Shown here in pieces: positions 9,401 to 17,427 of a stretch of DNA of 64,000 nucleotides. The position numbers were made by a program, and so were the translations under genes. The stretch's first letter is position 1. Each line of letters starts with the position of its first letter. The DNA lies in contig NZ_JACHEO010000017.1 of the NCBI RefSeq assembly GCF_014201505.1, positions 1-64,000 of the forward strand, written 5' to 3'. The stretch comes from Desulfoprunum benzoelyticum. GTDB taxonomy: Bacteria > Desulfobacterota > Desulfobulbia > Desulfobulbales > Desulfocapsaceae. Below the pieces are notes generated by a model, which was not told where the DNA came from, made no database searches, and saw nothing but the letters and a program-made list of their open reading frames with translations.

Positions 9401-9745
9401 TTTGCCGTTGTAGAGAATTGATTCGAGTTCGGTTCCGGCCAATTCCGGATATTTTTCGTTGAGATTGAAGAGAAGGGAGGAGAGTACGCAGAAGGGGTCG
9501 GCATCCTCGGATCCGATCTGGTACCAGATATGGTTGAGGCGGTGATAGGTCAGGAACTGGGCGACCAGGACGCTCTTCCCCTGGCCGGCCTGTGCTTCGA
9601 TGACGATGAGCTTGTTGGATGCAAGGGCGTCGTTCAGACGTGTGGTGAGGAGTCCCGTCCGGAGCAGAGACCGTGAAACATCAATGTGGGGAGGATAAAA
9701 CTTGTTCGAAGGGATGTTCTCGAGATTTGGCAGTGGCCTGGTCAT
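6452..9745 (-). CDS. MalT-like STAND ATPase regulator with C-terminal wHTH-BTAD region
   Basis: A 1097-residue cytoplasmic signal-responsive regulator. The N-terminus is a MalT-type NTPase: Walker A EAQAGQGKS (50-59), Walker B LYIVFDDTHLL, and LRFVLTSRFPL sensor-like segment. A long helical, TPR-like solenoid fills the middle. The C-terminal 240 residues look like an OmpR-type winged helix (SPSQRELLSILLTTKGQ, then WPDSPPINARRSFDTLLTRL) followed by a bacterial transcriptional activation domain, the SARP/AfsR arrangement, instead of the LuxR helix-turn-helix of MalT itself. The ATG at 9743-9745 overlaps the trmJ stop in an ATGA, so translation is coupled to trmJ. Its ligand and target genes are unknown. 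Confidence 0.85.
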   Translation of the reverse strand: MTRPLPNLENIPSNKFYPPHIDVSRSLLRTGLLTTRLNDALASNKLIVIEAQAGQGKSVLVAQFLTYHRLNHIWYQIGSEDADPFCVLSSLLFNLNEKYPELAGTELESILYNGKLGSLDLQRCANLLLHEFATRLPHNLYIVFDDTHLLTDNHLTNTLIDYLIDTSPPKLRFVLTSRFPLHLKCRVLRNNNSICRLRTGDLAFTGKEIEEYLTSVLKRKPDKKRVEDILRVTGGWIMGVVLAGHASDGWDKLPSETAVSGSMSPVEQQYLFDFFRDEIFAQIPKDLHDALLKLSCLSDIPLQLARIISRREDIDSILADLVVRNLFIYYQEGHLQTFRLHGLFQEFLQQQATIRIAPDELRRVRISEAEYYLYQGIVDKAILCYIHAGDFPAIESVLIERGTDLLQRNTMFSILSALESIPEATIHRHSWIALYVGLLRFDLIPHTTLPFFESAQTTFSRTGEEKGEIMSLAMTTYYHIIVSGNYRAGAAFLPRLNELLLKKTTTLPRPVRNLAARSLAFGFFLFAGDTKKARSCLALQGSQEGRRQQSAIAGGRFIRGYIEMFSGSHAVCMKEAEACYALLSHPLVAMSDKLFIRTLLLCRLSMIGDQLNFSAELKAIERMFTPKVLERTFAALHFHAWESSNLFALGRTAEAMDILHRGMAIAVQKTTPYMQSQILQWKAFGHALLGQRDEALAAIKLSIHLHNESGGSLHHTFNAIMAGTVYSRLGMADEAESCFEQGLEGAKCIPSHYFLICVYLNRSHHKLVTRGPEPALDDLRTGLVLMRMHQVEHFWTWEPAMMTLLLSLAVENDIEKDFVTALAQKTLDISVNDSGDLMPQLHFFLLDHFHISLGGRTIFQASNFSPSQRELLSILLTTKGQQINQEQVQLAIWPDSPPINARRSFDTLLTRLRNRIDPALPHSAKLYLVLKKGILELAHSQTDALQFIAAARAGLRHARARERWQAGNAFRTAFSLLNGLWPEDTFCSEKAVALNDQIISTLIEATISWAAIMVRAGETEEAMSLVERSVNIYFYDERLVSLLYALYRDSSNHLKAGNTLERYKSVLKRNKYTDEEIDDLQDEIISFSLKKLVDLTA

Positions 9746-10512
9746 GTGGGGTTGTCTTCCTGTGATGGCTTGACGTCGGTAAGGGATTGATGCCAGAGAA
9801 ACTGTCGGCATACGCCCCTGATGATATTGGTGTCTTTGGATGTCAGGCGTATCCGGTTGAGGAGCTGGCGGATATTGTTCATCCAGTAGGTGTGGCTTTT
9901 CTCGTGGAGAAAATTGATCCGCAGAAGAACGGTCTCGATATGGCTGTACATCCCCTCCAGTTCGAAGGTCGAAGCGAACTGGGGCGCTGGTTTCATGTCC
10001 TTTTGAGTATGGATGATGCCGTAATACAGTTCATAGCAGTGAATGGCCACCGCCTGGGCCAGATTCAGAGAAGAAAAATCGGCGGTAGGGATGGCGGAGG
10101 TCATCTGGCAGTATTTGAGGTCGTCGTTGGACAGGCCGTAGTTTTCAGGGCCGAAGACAAAGGCGATCTGGTTGGAGGCAATCTGCGGCAGCAGTTCTTC
10201 GACGACTGTTCGAGGGTTTTTTTCGAGAAGACGCTGGCGCCCCCGTCGGGCTGTCGTTCCAATGACGATGGAGAAAGGCGCCAGGGCTTGCTCCAGGGTG
10301 GCGTGTCGTTCCATGGTGTCGATGAGATGGACCGCCTTGTGGGTGGCCATTTTAGCCATAGTCTCGTAATCGGGAGGGCTGTCGCGAACGAGGATGAGAC
10401 GGGAGAGTCCCATGTTATATGCGATACGGGCGGCGGCTCCGATATTTTCGGCAAATTTGGGATTGACGAGGACGATGGCGAAATGGTCGAGTAATGAGGG
10501 GTCGATATGCAT
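9742..10512 (-). CDS. trmJ: tRNA (cytidine/uridine-32-2'-O)-methyltransferase TrmJ
   Basis: A 256-residue SPOUT-class enzyme that 2'-O-methylates position 32 in the anticodon loop of tRNAs using SAM. The three family motifs are clear: NPKFAENIGAAAR (17-29), FGPENYGLS (120-128) and SSLNLAQAVAI (147-157), which build the trefoil-knot SAM site. The length is that of E. coli TrmJ. It is the first gene of a two-gene unit with the large MalT-like regulator, overlapping it by four bases. TrmL-type enzymes share the fold, but the N-terminal NPKxxENIGxxAR motif and the C-terminal extension favour TrmJ. Confidence 0.93.
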   Translation of the reverse strand: MHIDPSLLDHFAIVLVNPKFAENIGAAARIAYNMGLSRLILVRDSPPDYETMAKMATHKAVHLIDTMERHATLEQALAPFSIVIGTTARRGRQRLLEKNPRTVVEELLPQIASNQIAFVFGPENYGLSNDDLKYCQMTSAIPTADFSSLNLAQAVAIHCYELYYGIIHTQKDMKPAPQFASTFELEGMYSHIETVLLRINFLHEKSHTYWMNNIRQLLNRIRLTSKDTNIIRGVCRQFLWHQSLTDVKPSQEDNPT

Positions 10513-10704
10513 AAAAATTCTGAAAATATCCGTAAAATCCCCAACTCAATGATGGGGTCTAAAGATAATAAAGATATTGATATAATTTAATTTTATTTAA
10601 GTTGTGAGCTGTCGTTTGACCCATGCTACTGGTTATGACGCCGTACCCGGATATCCTCTGTGACGAAACGGTGACGGACAAAAAAACCCTGGATCGCGAT
10701 ACCG

Positions 10705-11217
10705 CTATTTGTTGACAGTATCGGCGATGCTGAGCCTGCTGATTTTTTCGTATTCTTCCGCCTGCTTGTCTGGGGTTGTCGGCATCAGGCGCTTGAGCAG
10801 GGGTACGACTCCCCGTTCCGATTTCTCGAAAAGGCTCTCGGCTTCCTTGAGAGTGATCTGCCAGGCAGGGGCGAACCCAGGCGCTTTCTCAAACATGATA
10901 TCGAGAGCTGTCTGGCAGATAAAGTACTGGCGGATCTCTTTCCGCCCCGGTTTCTGGTTCAGGGATTGCACTGTAATTCTCAGGTTGTCGCGTTCCTGCC
11001 GGAGGGAGTTCATCTCAATTTTCCGTCGTTCATTGTCGGCGGAATCGATTTCGAGCTTGGTATGCAGATGAGACCGCAGGCGGGCGACCTCCTTCGTCAG
11101 TTCGCGCCGCCGCAGAAAGCCGCGGATATAGATGATGATGCAGAATACAAGACCAAGGGCCAGACCCTGGGCAAAAGGACTGCTGAAAAAAAAATCGATC
11201 AGGTTTTTCTCTTCCAT
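10705..11217 (-). CDS. Membrane-anchored coiled-coil protein of unknown function
   Basis: A 170-residue protein with one N-terminal membrane span (FAQGLALGLVFCIIIYIRGF) followed by a basic stretch and a heptad-rich segment (about 40-90) likely to form a coiled coil, then a soluble tail. The ATG at 11215-11217 is preferred to a GTG three codons upstream because GGGAGAG lies nine bases before it and would be too close to the GTG. The topology recalls small inner-membrane scaffold proteins with a cytoplasmic coiled coil, but I recognise no family. It stands alone between rnr (140 bases upstream) and trmJ. Confidence 0.75.
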   Translation of the reverse strand: MEEKNLIDFFFSSPFAQGLALGLVFCIIIYIRGFLRRRELTKEVARLRSHLHTKLEIDSADNERRKIEMNSLRQERDNLRITVQSLNQKPGRKEIRQYFICQTALDIMFEKAPGFAPAWQITLKEAESLFEKSERGVVPLLKRLMPTTPDKQAEEYEKISRLSIADTVNK

Positions 11218-11358
11218 ATCGAGCACTCTCCCTTATGGTGGGGATAAAATTAACTATCGATCGTATCCAGATTATTTATGAGAAATAGCCGCCTTCGTCA
11301 AGTTGGAAATGCAGCGGCAATGTTTTTGTTTTTATCAGCTGTAACGGACTGTTCTGTT

Positions 11359-13578
11359 CTATCCTTGGATTTCCTCCTTGTCAGAAGCCAGTTTGAAGCT
11401 GATTCGTTTCCGCGATCTGTCGACATCGATCAAGATCACTCGCACGAGGTTGCCGATCTGATAAACCTTCCGACTGAGTTCACCTGTGAGACGGTGATGA
11501 CGGGGGTCATGAAAAAAATGCTCGCCTTCGATATCCTCGACGGCGACGGCGCCATTGACAAACAGTTGCAGCAGCTCGACAAATAAAAGAGTGTCGGTGA
11601 CGCCTGAGATCACTGCATCAAAAGTTTCTCCGATATGCTTTTCCATGAAGATCAGTTTCAGCCGGTCGGTAATTTCGCGTTCGGCGCTGATGGCGATCCG
11701 TTCTCGGGTCGATAGATAATCACCGGCCTCCTTGAGGGCGAAATGTTTCCGGTGGGACGTCTCTCCGTCGTGCTGCAGATTGATCATCCGGCATACCTCA
11801 CGGTGGACCATCAGGTCGGGATACCTCCTGATCGGCGAAGTGAAATGGGTATAGTCGGTGGCGGCGAGACCGAAGTGGCCGGCGTTGTCAGGGGAGTACC
11901 GTGCCTGCTGCATGGTCCTCAAGAGGAGATTGTTGACGATATATTCCTTCGGACTGCCGCTGCACAGGTCGAGTACCCTGGCGAACCAGTGCGGGCTGTT
12001 TTCGACTTTTGGCAACTGGAGTCCGAGGGTCTTGGCGAATATGCTGAATTCCTCGACCTTGTCCGGATCCGGCAGTTCATGAATGCGATAGAGGCTTTTC
12101 CTTTGTTGCTCGGTGAAGGTGGCGGCCACCGCTTCATTGGCCGCCAGCATGAACTCCTCGATGACCTGATGGGCGAAATTGTGTTCCGCCCTCCTGATCG
12201 CCTTGATCCGTCCGTCCTCTTCGAGTTCGATGTCCGCTTCCGGTAGAGTGAAGCCGAGGGCGCCACGGTCCCGCCGTTTCTGGCGCAGGGCCTTTGCCAG
12301 CTCTCCAGCCCATTTGAGCGGCGTAAGAAATGGTTTATAGGTGTTTCTGGTCTCCTTATCCTGATCGACTAATATCTTCCGCACGGTTGTGTAGGTAAAC
12401 CGTTGCCGGCTGCGGATGATCGACCGCACCAGACGTTTGTCCTTCAGCGTGCCCTGGCGATCGAAACTGAGGATGGCGGTCAGGGCAAGCCGGTCCTGGT
12501 CGGGCATCAAACTACAGAGATTGTTGGAGAGTTTTTCCGGCAGCATGGGAATAACCCTGCCGGGAAAATAGATGGATGTCCCCCTCTCGTAGGCATCGTG
12601 ATCGATGGCCGATCCGGTTGGAACGAAATGACTGACATCGGCGATTGAGACATAGAGCCGGTAGCCGTTCTTTGTTTTGATCACAGCGACGGCGTCGTCG
12701 AAATCCTTGGCCGTTTCCCCGTCGATTGTCACGTGCAGGATATCGCGCAGATCTTCCCTGCCATGTTCCGGGGCGATTTCGGCCGTCAGCGCGGCTGTTT
12801 CCTCCTCCGTCTGCTCGCTGAAAACATGCGGAAGTCTGAATTTTTCGATCACCAGTCGCATCTGGACATCAATATTGTCTGCTGGACCGAGGACTTCGAG
12901 TATCTCCCCCCTGACGTTTCTGTATGATTCGTCGCTCTCGTCTATTTTGACGATGATGACTTCGCCGTCGCGGAGATCAGGGAACTTGCCGATATCAACG
13001 GAGACTGTAAATGGAAAGCGTATATCTTCGGGAACGACATGACCACCGGTCTTGTCCCGGACGAAAAAACCTGCGATCCGCTCGGTTCCCCGGGCCAGAA
13101 TCTTGATGACCGAGGCCTCCGGCCGTTCGTCGTTGCGTGTTCGGTGGACCCGGATCAGTATCCGGTCCCCTTGTCGGGCCAACCTCATCCGGGATGCGGA
13201 AATAAAGGGATCCCGTTTGAGAGCCGGGGCGTCAACAGTGCTCGTGCAATGCGCCCCGAATCCGAATCCTCGGGGGTTCTGTTCAAGCACGGCTTCATAA
13301 AGAGGCGCATGCTTGCAGAGGGTGTATTCTCGTTTGCCGCTCTTTCTGACGAGGTTGTCGGCGATCAGGCGTTCAATTGCGGTTTCCAGATCGGTTTTTC
13401 CCGCCTGAGCATACCCTGACCCGACCATCAGGTCGTTAAATGTTGCCGGAGCGCCGTGCTGATACAGAAAGGCGAGAACATCGCTGTCGATCGTTACGGG
13501 AGATTCGGTTGACTTTCTCCGCTCCTTGAATCGAGGCCTCTGGGAACCTGTCTTGCTGGGGGATCTTTTCCTGGCCAT
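11359..13578 (-). CDS. rnr: Exoribonuclease R
   Basis: A 739-residue RNase II/R-family 3'-5' exoribonuclease that degrades structured RNA. Seen in order: a basic Arg/Lys-rich N-terminus, a winged-helix segment (LAFLYQHGAPATFNDLMVG), cold-shock domains, the RNB catalytic domain with the Asp cluster in TIDGETAKDFDDAVAV and the HFTSPIRRYPDL motif, and a C-terminal S1 domain ending SFKLASDKEE. The ATG at 13576-13578 begins MARKRSP; a longer open frame overlaps the divergent rel-like gene. The helix-turn-helix and S1 domains and the length favour RNase R over RNase II. No strong ribosome-binding site is seen, so the start is moderately sure. Confidence 0.93.
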   Translation of the reverse strand: MARKRSPSKTGSQRPRFKERRKSTESPVTIDSDVLAFLYQHGAPATFNDLMVGSGYAQAGKTDLETAIERLIADNLVRKSGKREYTLCKHAPLYEAVLEQNPRGFGFGAHCTSTVDAPALKRDPFISASRMRLARQGDRILIRVHRTRNDERPEASVIKILARGTERIAGFFVRDKTGGHVVPEDIRFPFTVSVDIGKFPDLRDGEVIIVKIDESDESYRNVRGEILEVLGPADNIDVQMRLVIEKFRLPHVFSEQTEEETAALTAEIAPEHGREDLRDILHVTIDGETAKDFDDAVAVIKTKNGYRLYVSIADVSHFVPTGSAIDHDAYERGTSIYFPGRVIPMLPEKLSNNLCSLMPDQDRLALTAILSFDRQGTLKDKRLVRSIIRSRQRFTYTTVRKILVDQDKETRNTYKPFLTPLKWAGELAKALRQKRRDRGALGFTLPEADIELEEDGRIKAIRRAEHNFAHQVIEEFMLAANEAVAATFTEQQRKSLYRIHELPDPDKVEEFSIFAKTLGLQLPKVENSPHWFARVLDLCSGSPKEYIVNNLLLRTMQQARYSPDNAGHFGLAATDYTHFTSPIRRYPDLMVHREVCRMINLQHDGETSHRKHFALKEAGDYLSTRERIAISAEREITDRLKLIFMEKHIGETFDAVISGVTDTLLFVELLQLFVNGAVAVEDIEGEHFFHDPRHHRLTGELSRKVYQIGNLVRVILIDVDRSRKRISFKLASDKEEIQG

Positions 13579-13760
13579 CGGTATTTTTGATTCCCCCGCT
13601 ATTTGTTTTTTGTTAGACTGATGCAGGATTATGACAATATCCTGCTTTGCATCTGTGTTCAGTGTAGCATAAGGCACGGAAGACAGGCAAAGAAATAAGA
13701 TGGACAAGGGACTGAATGCCCCTTGTCCTGTTTTGCTTTTCCAAGTCGAATCAGGAGAAT

Positions 13761-15866
13761 ATGCGACGCATCCCCTTCGATCTTGAGGCGTATCGAAAAC
13801 AGATGCAGACGTTGCTCGCCGGGTCCGTCGATGCATCGGTTTTCTGGGAAGCCCTTGATTTCGCTACGTCGGCGCATTTTGACCAGTGGCGTAAGTCCGG
13901 CGATGCCTACATCTATCATCCCTGCTCAGTAGCGAAAATCCTGGCTGAGGAGATGGATATCCTCCACCCCGAGATCCTTGCTGCCGCTCTTCTCCACGAT
14001 ACCGTCGAGGATGTTGAAGAGGTCACTGCCGAGGTGGTCGGGCAGAAATTCGGGGCCTATGTCCAGGCCATCGTTGAGGGCTGCACGAAGGTAACGCATG
14101 TTTCCGGCGACAGCCAGTTGGATCACCGCCGTACCCATCGCAAGATCTTTTCCGGAGCAGCGCTCAGGCCTGAAGTCATGCTGGTCAAACTTGCCGATCG
14201 ACTGCACAACCTCCGCACCCTCAAGGCTCTGCCGGAGAGAAAACGGCAGCGCATAGCCGATGAGACCATCGATATCTATGCCCCGCTCGCCACGATCTTC
14301 GGCCTGTTCAATCTGAAGCGTGAGATGTACAACCTGGCCCTTTCCTATAAGTTCCCGAAGCAGGGGGCCAAACTCAAAGGGCATATCCGGCAGTTGACGA
14401 AGGATCCGATAGGCGGCGAGATCGTTGCGGAACTGCAGCGACAGGCTCAGGAATACCATGTCGTCTGTGAGGTGACGGTCAGAGTCAAGGAACTGTGGGC
14501 CTACTACGACATGAGCAACCGGTTGCTGCTCAAGCGGATCGACACGCCGATGGAAATCCTGATCGTCGTTGAGGATACGATGTCCTGCTACCAGGCTCTC
14601 GGTGTTGTCAGCCAGGCATTCCAGCCTATCCCACGGACCATCCGGGATTTTATCGCCAACCCGAAACCCACTGGATATCAGGGATTGCATGCCCGGGCCA
14701 TCATCAAGGGACAAAAATTTCTGTTCAAGATCCGCACGAGGGAAATGGCCCACCGGGCTCAGCGCGGGTTGATTCGCAACTGGACCTCCAAATCGGGAAA
14801 ACAGGGGCAGTTTATCAGGGAAATCCAAGAGATGTTCGATGTGTTGGGTTCAGAGGATTTCGTCTCGTATCGGGATGTCATTGCCGCCAGCGGCAAGAAG
14901 GAAATATATACCTACACTCCAGATGGAGACCTGGTCTGCCTGCCGTTCAGATCGACCGTGCTCGATTTTGCCTTCCGGGTTCATACCCAGATCGGTAGCA
15001 CATGTCTCGGCGCGATGATCAGAAACAAGCGGGTCCCGCCTGATCATATCCTGCATGACGGAGATATGGTGAGGATTATTCGTGCCGATACCCCGGTCCA
15101 CTTCGACCCCATGATCCTCAACGACTGCAAGACTCCCCGGAGCCGCGCCGAGTTGGCGAAGAGCTTCCGACTTCGGCGAAGGAAGGTGTCACAGGAAGTT
15201 GGTTACTCTCTCCTGCGCCAGGAGATGCTGCGGTATGGGATTCCGTTCGATATCCTTGCCGGTGATGGCTTTCAGAGCCTGTTGGGGAAACTTCCCGCCG
15301 AAAATGTTGAGGATATCTATATCCGCATCGGCGAGGGGAGGTTGCGACTGCGGGAGGTGATCGACCGGATCAAGGAAGATCTGTTTGGCGGAATCTCCCC
15401 GCTGGTCACTCCGACCGGGGCCTTTAACCGGATTGAACTGACGACGCTTGACCCGGTGTCGGTCAAGCTTTCATCCTGCTGCAAACCGAATCCGACGGCG
15501 AAGGATAACTGCGCCTTGCTGACGGAAAAGGGGCTGTCCGTCCATCACAAAAAATGCATCCGACTTCATGAGATCAAGTTCCAGCGTGAAGATGCGGTCA
15601 ATATTACCTGGAAGTTGAGGGAAACCCCGGTTGTCAAACAGCAGGTCCTTTACCTTCTCAAGGCTTCTCGGCAGGAGGTGATGGATGTGGTGAGTGCCCT
15701 GCCGGAAGAGATGGAACTCGTCAACCTGAAAGTTCTATCCAGCTATTCATCCCTGCACCCTTCATGGGAAATGAACTTTTCCGTCCCCGATCTCCATGTC
15801 CTCTCGCGTGTCCTCCGAATTTTCGTGAGGTCGGCTATTCCGTTTGAGTTCTATCTCGAAAGCTAG
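13761..15866 (+). CDS. Rel/SpoT homologue, hydrolase domain intact, synthetase domain degenerate
   Basis: A 701-residue protein with the long Rel layout: HD hydrolase (about 40-180), synthetase-like domain (about 225-340), TGS (KKEIYTYTPDGDLVCLP), a Cys-bearing zinc-finger-type region (SSCCKPNP) and a C-terminal ACT domain. The HD metal ligands H53, H79-D80 and D146 (LADRLHN) are all present, so (p)ppGpp hydrolysis is plausible. In the synthetase region the Asp and Arg of the DLxAxR element are replaced (IDTPMEILIVV), and the catalytic Glu of the family's EVQIRT motif is lost (FLFKIRT). It probably cannot make (p)ppGpp. The ATG at 13761 has AGGAG just upstream. It is divergent from rnr. Confidence 0.87.
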   Translation: MRRIPFDLEAYRKQMQTLLAGSVDASVFWEALDFATSAHFDQWRKSGDAYIYHPCSVAKILAEEMDILHPEILAAALLHDTVEDVEEVTAEVVGQKFGAYVQAIVEGCTKVTHVSGDSQLDHRRTHRKIFSGAALRPEVMLVKLADRLHNLRTLKALPERKRQRIADETIDIYAPLATIFGLFNLKREMYNLALSYKFPKQGAKLKGHIRQLTKDPIGGEIVAELQRQAQEYHVVCEVTVRVKELWAYYDMSNRLLLKRIDTPMEILIVVEDTMSCYQALGVVSQAFQPIPRTIRDFIANPKPTGYQGLHARAIIKGQKFLFKIRTREMAHRAQRGLIRNWTSKSGKQGQFIREIQEMFDVLGSEDFVSYRDVIAASGKKEIYTYTPDGDLVCLPFRSTVLDFAFRVHTQIGSTCLGAMIRNKRVPPDHILHDGDMVRIIRADTPVHFDPMILNDCKTPRSRAELAKSFRLRRRKVSQEVGYSLLRQEMLRYGIPFDILAGDGFQSLLGKLPAENVEDIYIRIGEGRLRLREVIDRIKEDLFGGISPLVTPTGAFNRIELTTLDPVSVKLSSCCKPNPTAKDNCALLTEKGLSVHHKKCIRLHEIKFQREDAVNITWKLRETPVVKQQVLYLLKASRQEVMDVVSALPEEMELVNLKVLSSYSSLHPSWEMNFSVPDLHVLSRVLRIFVRSAIPFEFYLES

Positions 15867-15890
15867 CCAATCCTTCGGAATCCGGTTTTT

Positions 15891-16469
15891 CTACGGCGAG
15901 TCGACATCCTTTTCTGCATTCAGATTCTGTTTCCTGGTATAGTTGCTGAGCACCTGGGCCAGCATCTCAGGAAGATCGTTCTTCTGTCGTGAACTCCGGT
16001 TCAACTGGGTCAGCGTCTTGTCCAGGGTCAGGGGCTCACCCAGAAAGATGTGACGGAGAATGAGGGAAATAAGCCGAGTGATCGTGGTCAGGTTCGAAAT
16101 GCGGGACTGCAGATGCTGGTCGCGATCGAAGGCCGTCGAGGCAAATATCTCGACCGGGTGGCCATCAAGCTCGCTGACGGACACATACCAGGTGTTGCGA
16201 TCCCTGTCGGTTGTCCGGTAGCGGACTGCATCAAGAACGTCGGGCAATTCCCGTGCCTTCGTTTCCGCTGCAGGCTGGTTCCCATCAGCCTGACGGGCGT
16301 CGGATTTCGTTTCTGCCAGCTTCAGCAAACGCTCCAGGGCGCCGGGATTATCGATGACACCGGTGATGAGATCGCAGCATCCCTGGCAGAGCATCCTGGT
16401 GGCAAGCGGCAAAAGATCCTTGGTCTGGCCGCATCCGGCGCATCGGTCATGAGTTTTTTTTCGTGTCAT
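15891..16469 (-). CDS. Zinc-ribbon protein with a TSCPD-like C-terminal domain
   Basis: A 193-residue protein. The N-terminus holds two CX2C pairs (RCAGCGQ and LCQGCCD) of zinc-ribbon type. The C-terminal half (WYVSVSELDGHPVEIF, ITRLISLILRHI, then the LPEMLAQVL helix) resembles the TSCPD domain found at the C-terminus of adenosylcobalamin-dependent ribonucleotide reductases and in stand-alone proteins. It could assist or regulate ribonucleotide reduction, but that is inference. The ATG at 16467-16469 lies inside the 3' end of aat (23-base overlap), so translation is probably coupled. The ribosome-binding site is weak, as is common for coupled genes. Confidence 0.75.
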   Translation of the reverse strand: MTRKKTHDRCAGCGQTKDLLPLATRMLCQGCCDLITGVIDNPGALERLLKLAETKSDARQADGNQPAAETKARELPDVLDAVRYRTTDRDRNTWYVSVSELDGHPVEIFASTAFDRDQHLQSRISNLTTITRLISLILRHIFLGEPLTLDKTLTQLNRSSRQKNDLPEMLAQVLSNYTRKQNLNAEKDVDSP

Positions 16470-17145
16470 TGTTCCAGTTACCGTCTGGGGCTGTTGATTG
16501 AATATATCGGCGCAGCAGATCGCTGAATCTTTCACCGGTGATTTCCCGGGCGCCGAGTCGCAGCAGATGCTGAGTGGTCATCTGGCAATCGATCAATTGA
16601 AAGGACCGTTTCCGGAGGCGGGCGACCAGGTGAATCAGGCCGATCTTCGAGGCATTGCTGATTGTTGAGAACATCGATTCCCCAAAGAAGACCCGGTCCA
16701 GCGCCACCCCATACAACCCTCCGACCAGGCCGCCATCGCTCCAGCATTCGACGGAGTGAGCATAACCGAGATCGTGCAGTCGAACATAGGCCTGTTGCAT
16801 TTCTGTCGAAATCCAGGTTTCCCGTCGGGTGTCGGTCCGGATATCGGCGCACATGCCGATAACTTCGGAGAACGCCGCATCAACAGTGACGCGAATTCCA
16901 GTAGTTCGCAGGTATCGGGCCAGTCGTCGCGAAACCCGCAACTCGGATGGGAAGAGGACCAGGCGAGGCGAGGTGAACCACCAGAGAATCGGATCGCCTT
17001 CACCGTACCAGGGAAATATCCCGCGGCTATATGCAGCTATCAGTCTTTCCGAACTCAGGTCACCCCCGACAGCGACAAGGCCGCTTTCTTCTGCCAGCTC
17101 CGGGGGCGGGAAAAGGACCTGTTTGGATAAACGAAATACTGGCAT
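16447..17145 (-). CDS. aat: Leucyl/phenylalanyl-tRNA-protein transferase
   Basis: A 232-residue N-end-rule enzyme that adds Leu or Phe from aminoacyl-tRNA to proteins with N-terminal Arg or Lys, marking them for ClpAP. The signature is unmistakable: FPPPELAEESGLVAVGGDLS, then SRGIFPWYGEGDPILWWF near the N-terminus, the SVECW and GGLYGVALDRVFFGESMFS block, and SKIGLIHLVARLR. The length is that of the E. coli enzyme. In many bacteria it sits beside clpA; here its partner is the TSCPD-like gene it overlaps. Confidence 0.96.
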   Translation of the reverse strand: MPVFRLSKQVLFPPPELAEESGLVAVGGDLSSERLIAAYSRGIFPWYGEGDPILWWFTSPRLVLFPSELRVSRRLARYLRTTGIRVTVDAAFSEVIGMCADIRTDTRRETWISTEMQQAYVRLHDLGYAHSVECWSDGGLVGGLYGVALDRVFFGESMFSTISNASKIGLIHLVARLRKRSFQLIDCQMTTQHLLRLGAREITGERFSDLLRRYIQSTAPDGNWNNDTKKNS

Positions 17146-17427
17146 TCCGCAGTATTACCTGCCTTTGTCGGCAAAGTCAACATGGCAGATATGGAAAGGT
17201 GTGAGCGAGAGACTTTATGTCCGGGAACCTCTATCATATCCTGTTGTCGGCAATGGCGAAGGAGTTCGGGTAGAAAAAGATGCGCCGGTCTGCATCGGGA
17301 TGGTATAATCAATAATTTTTCAACAGACAATTCCCTGCACGATGATCAGGTGTGAGCACCTGTCCAAATCGCTTGGCAGGGATGGTCAATCACAATAATC
17401 CAAAGGCTCCAGGCATTAACGATATTC

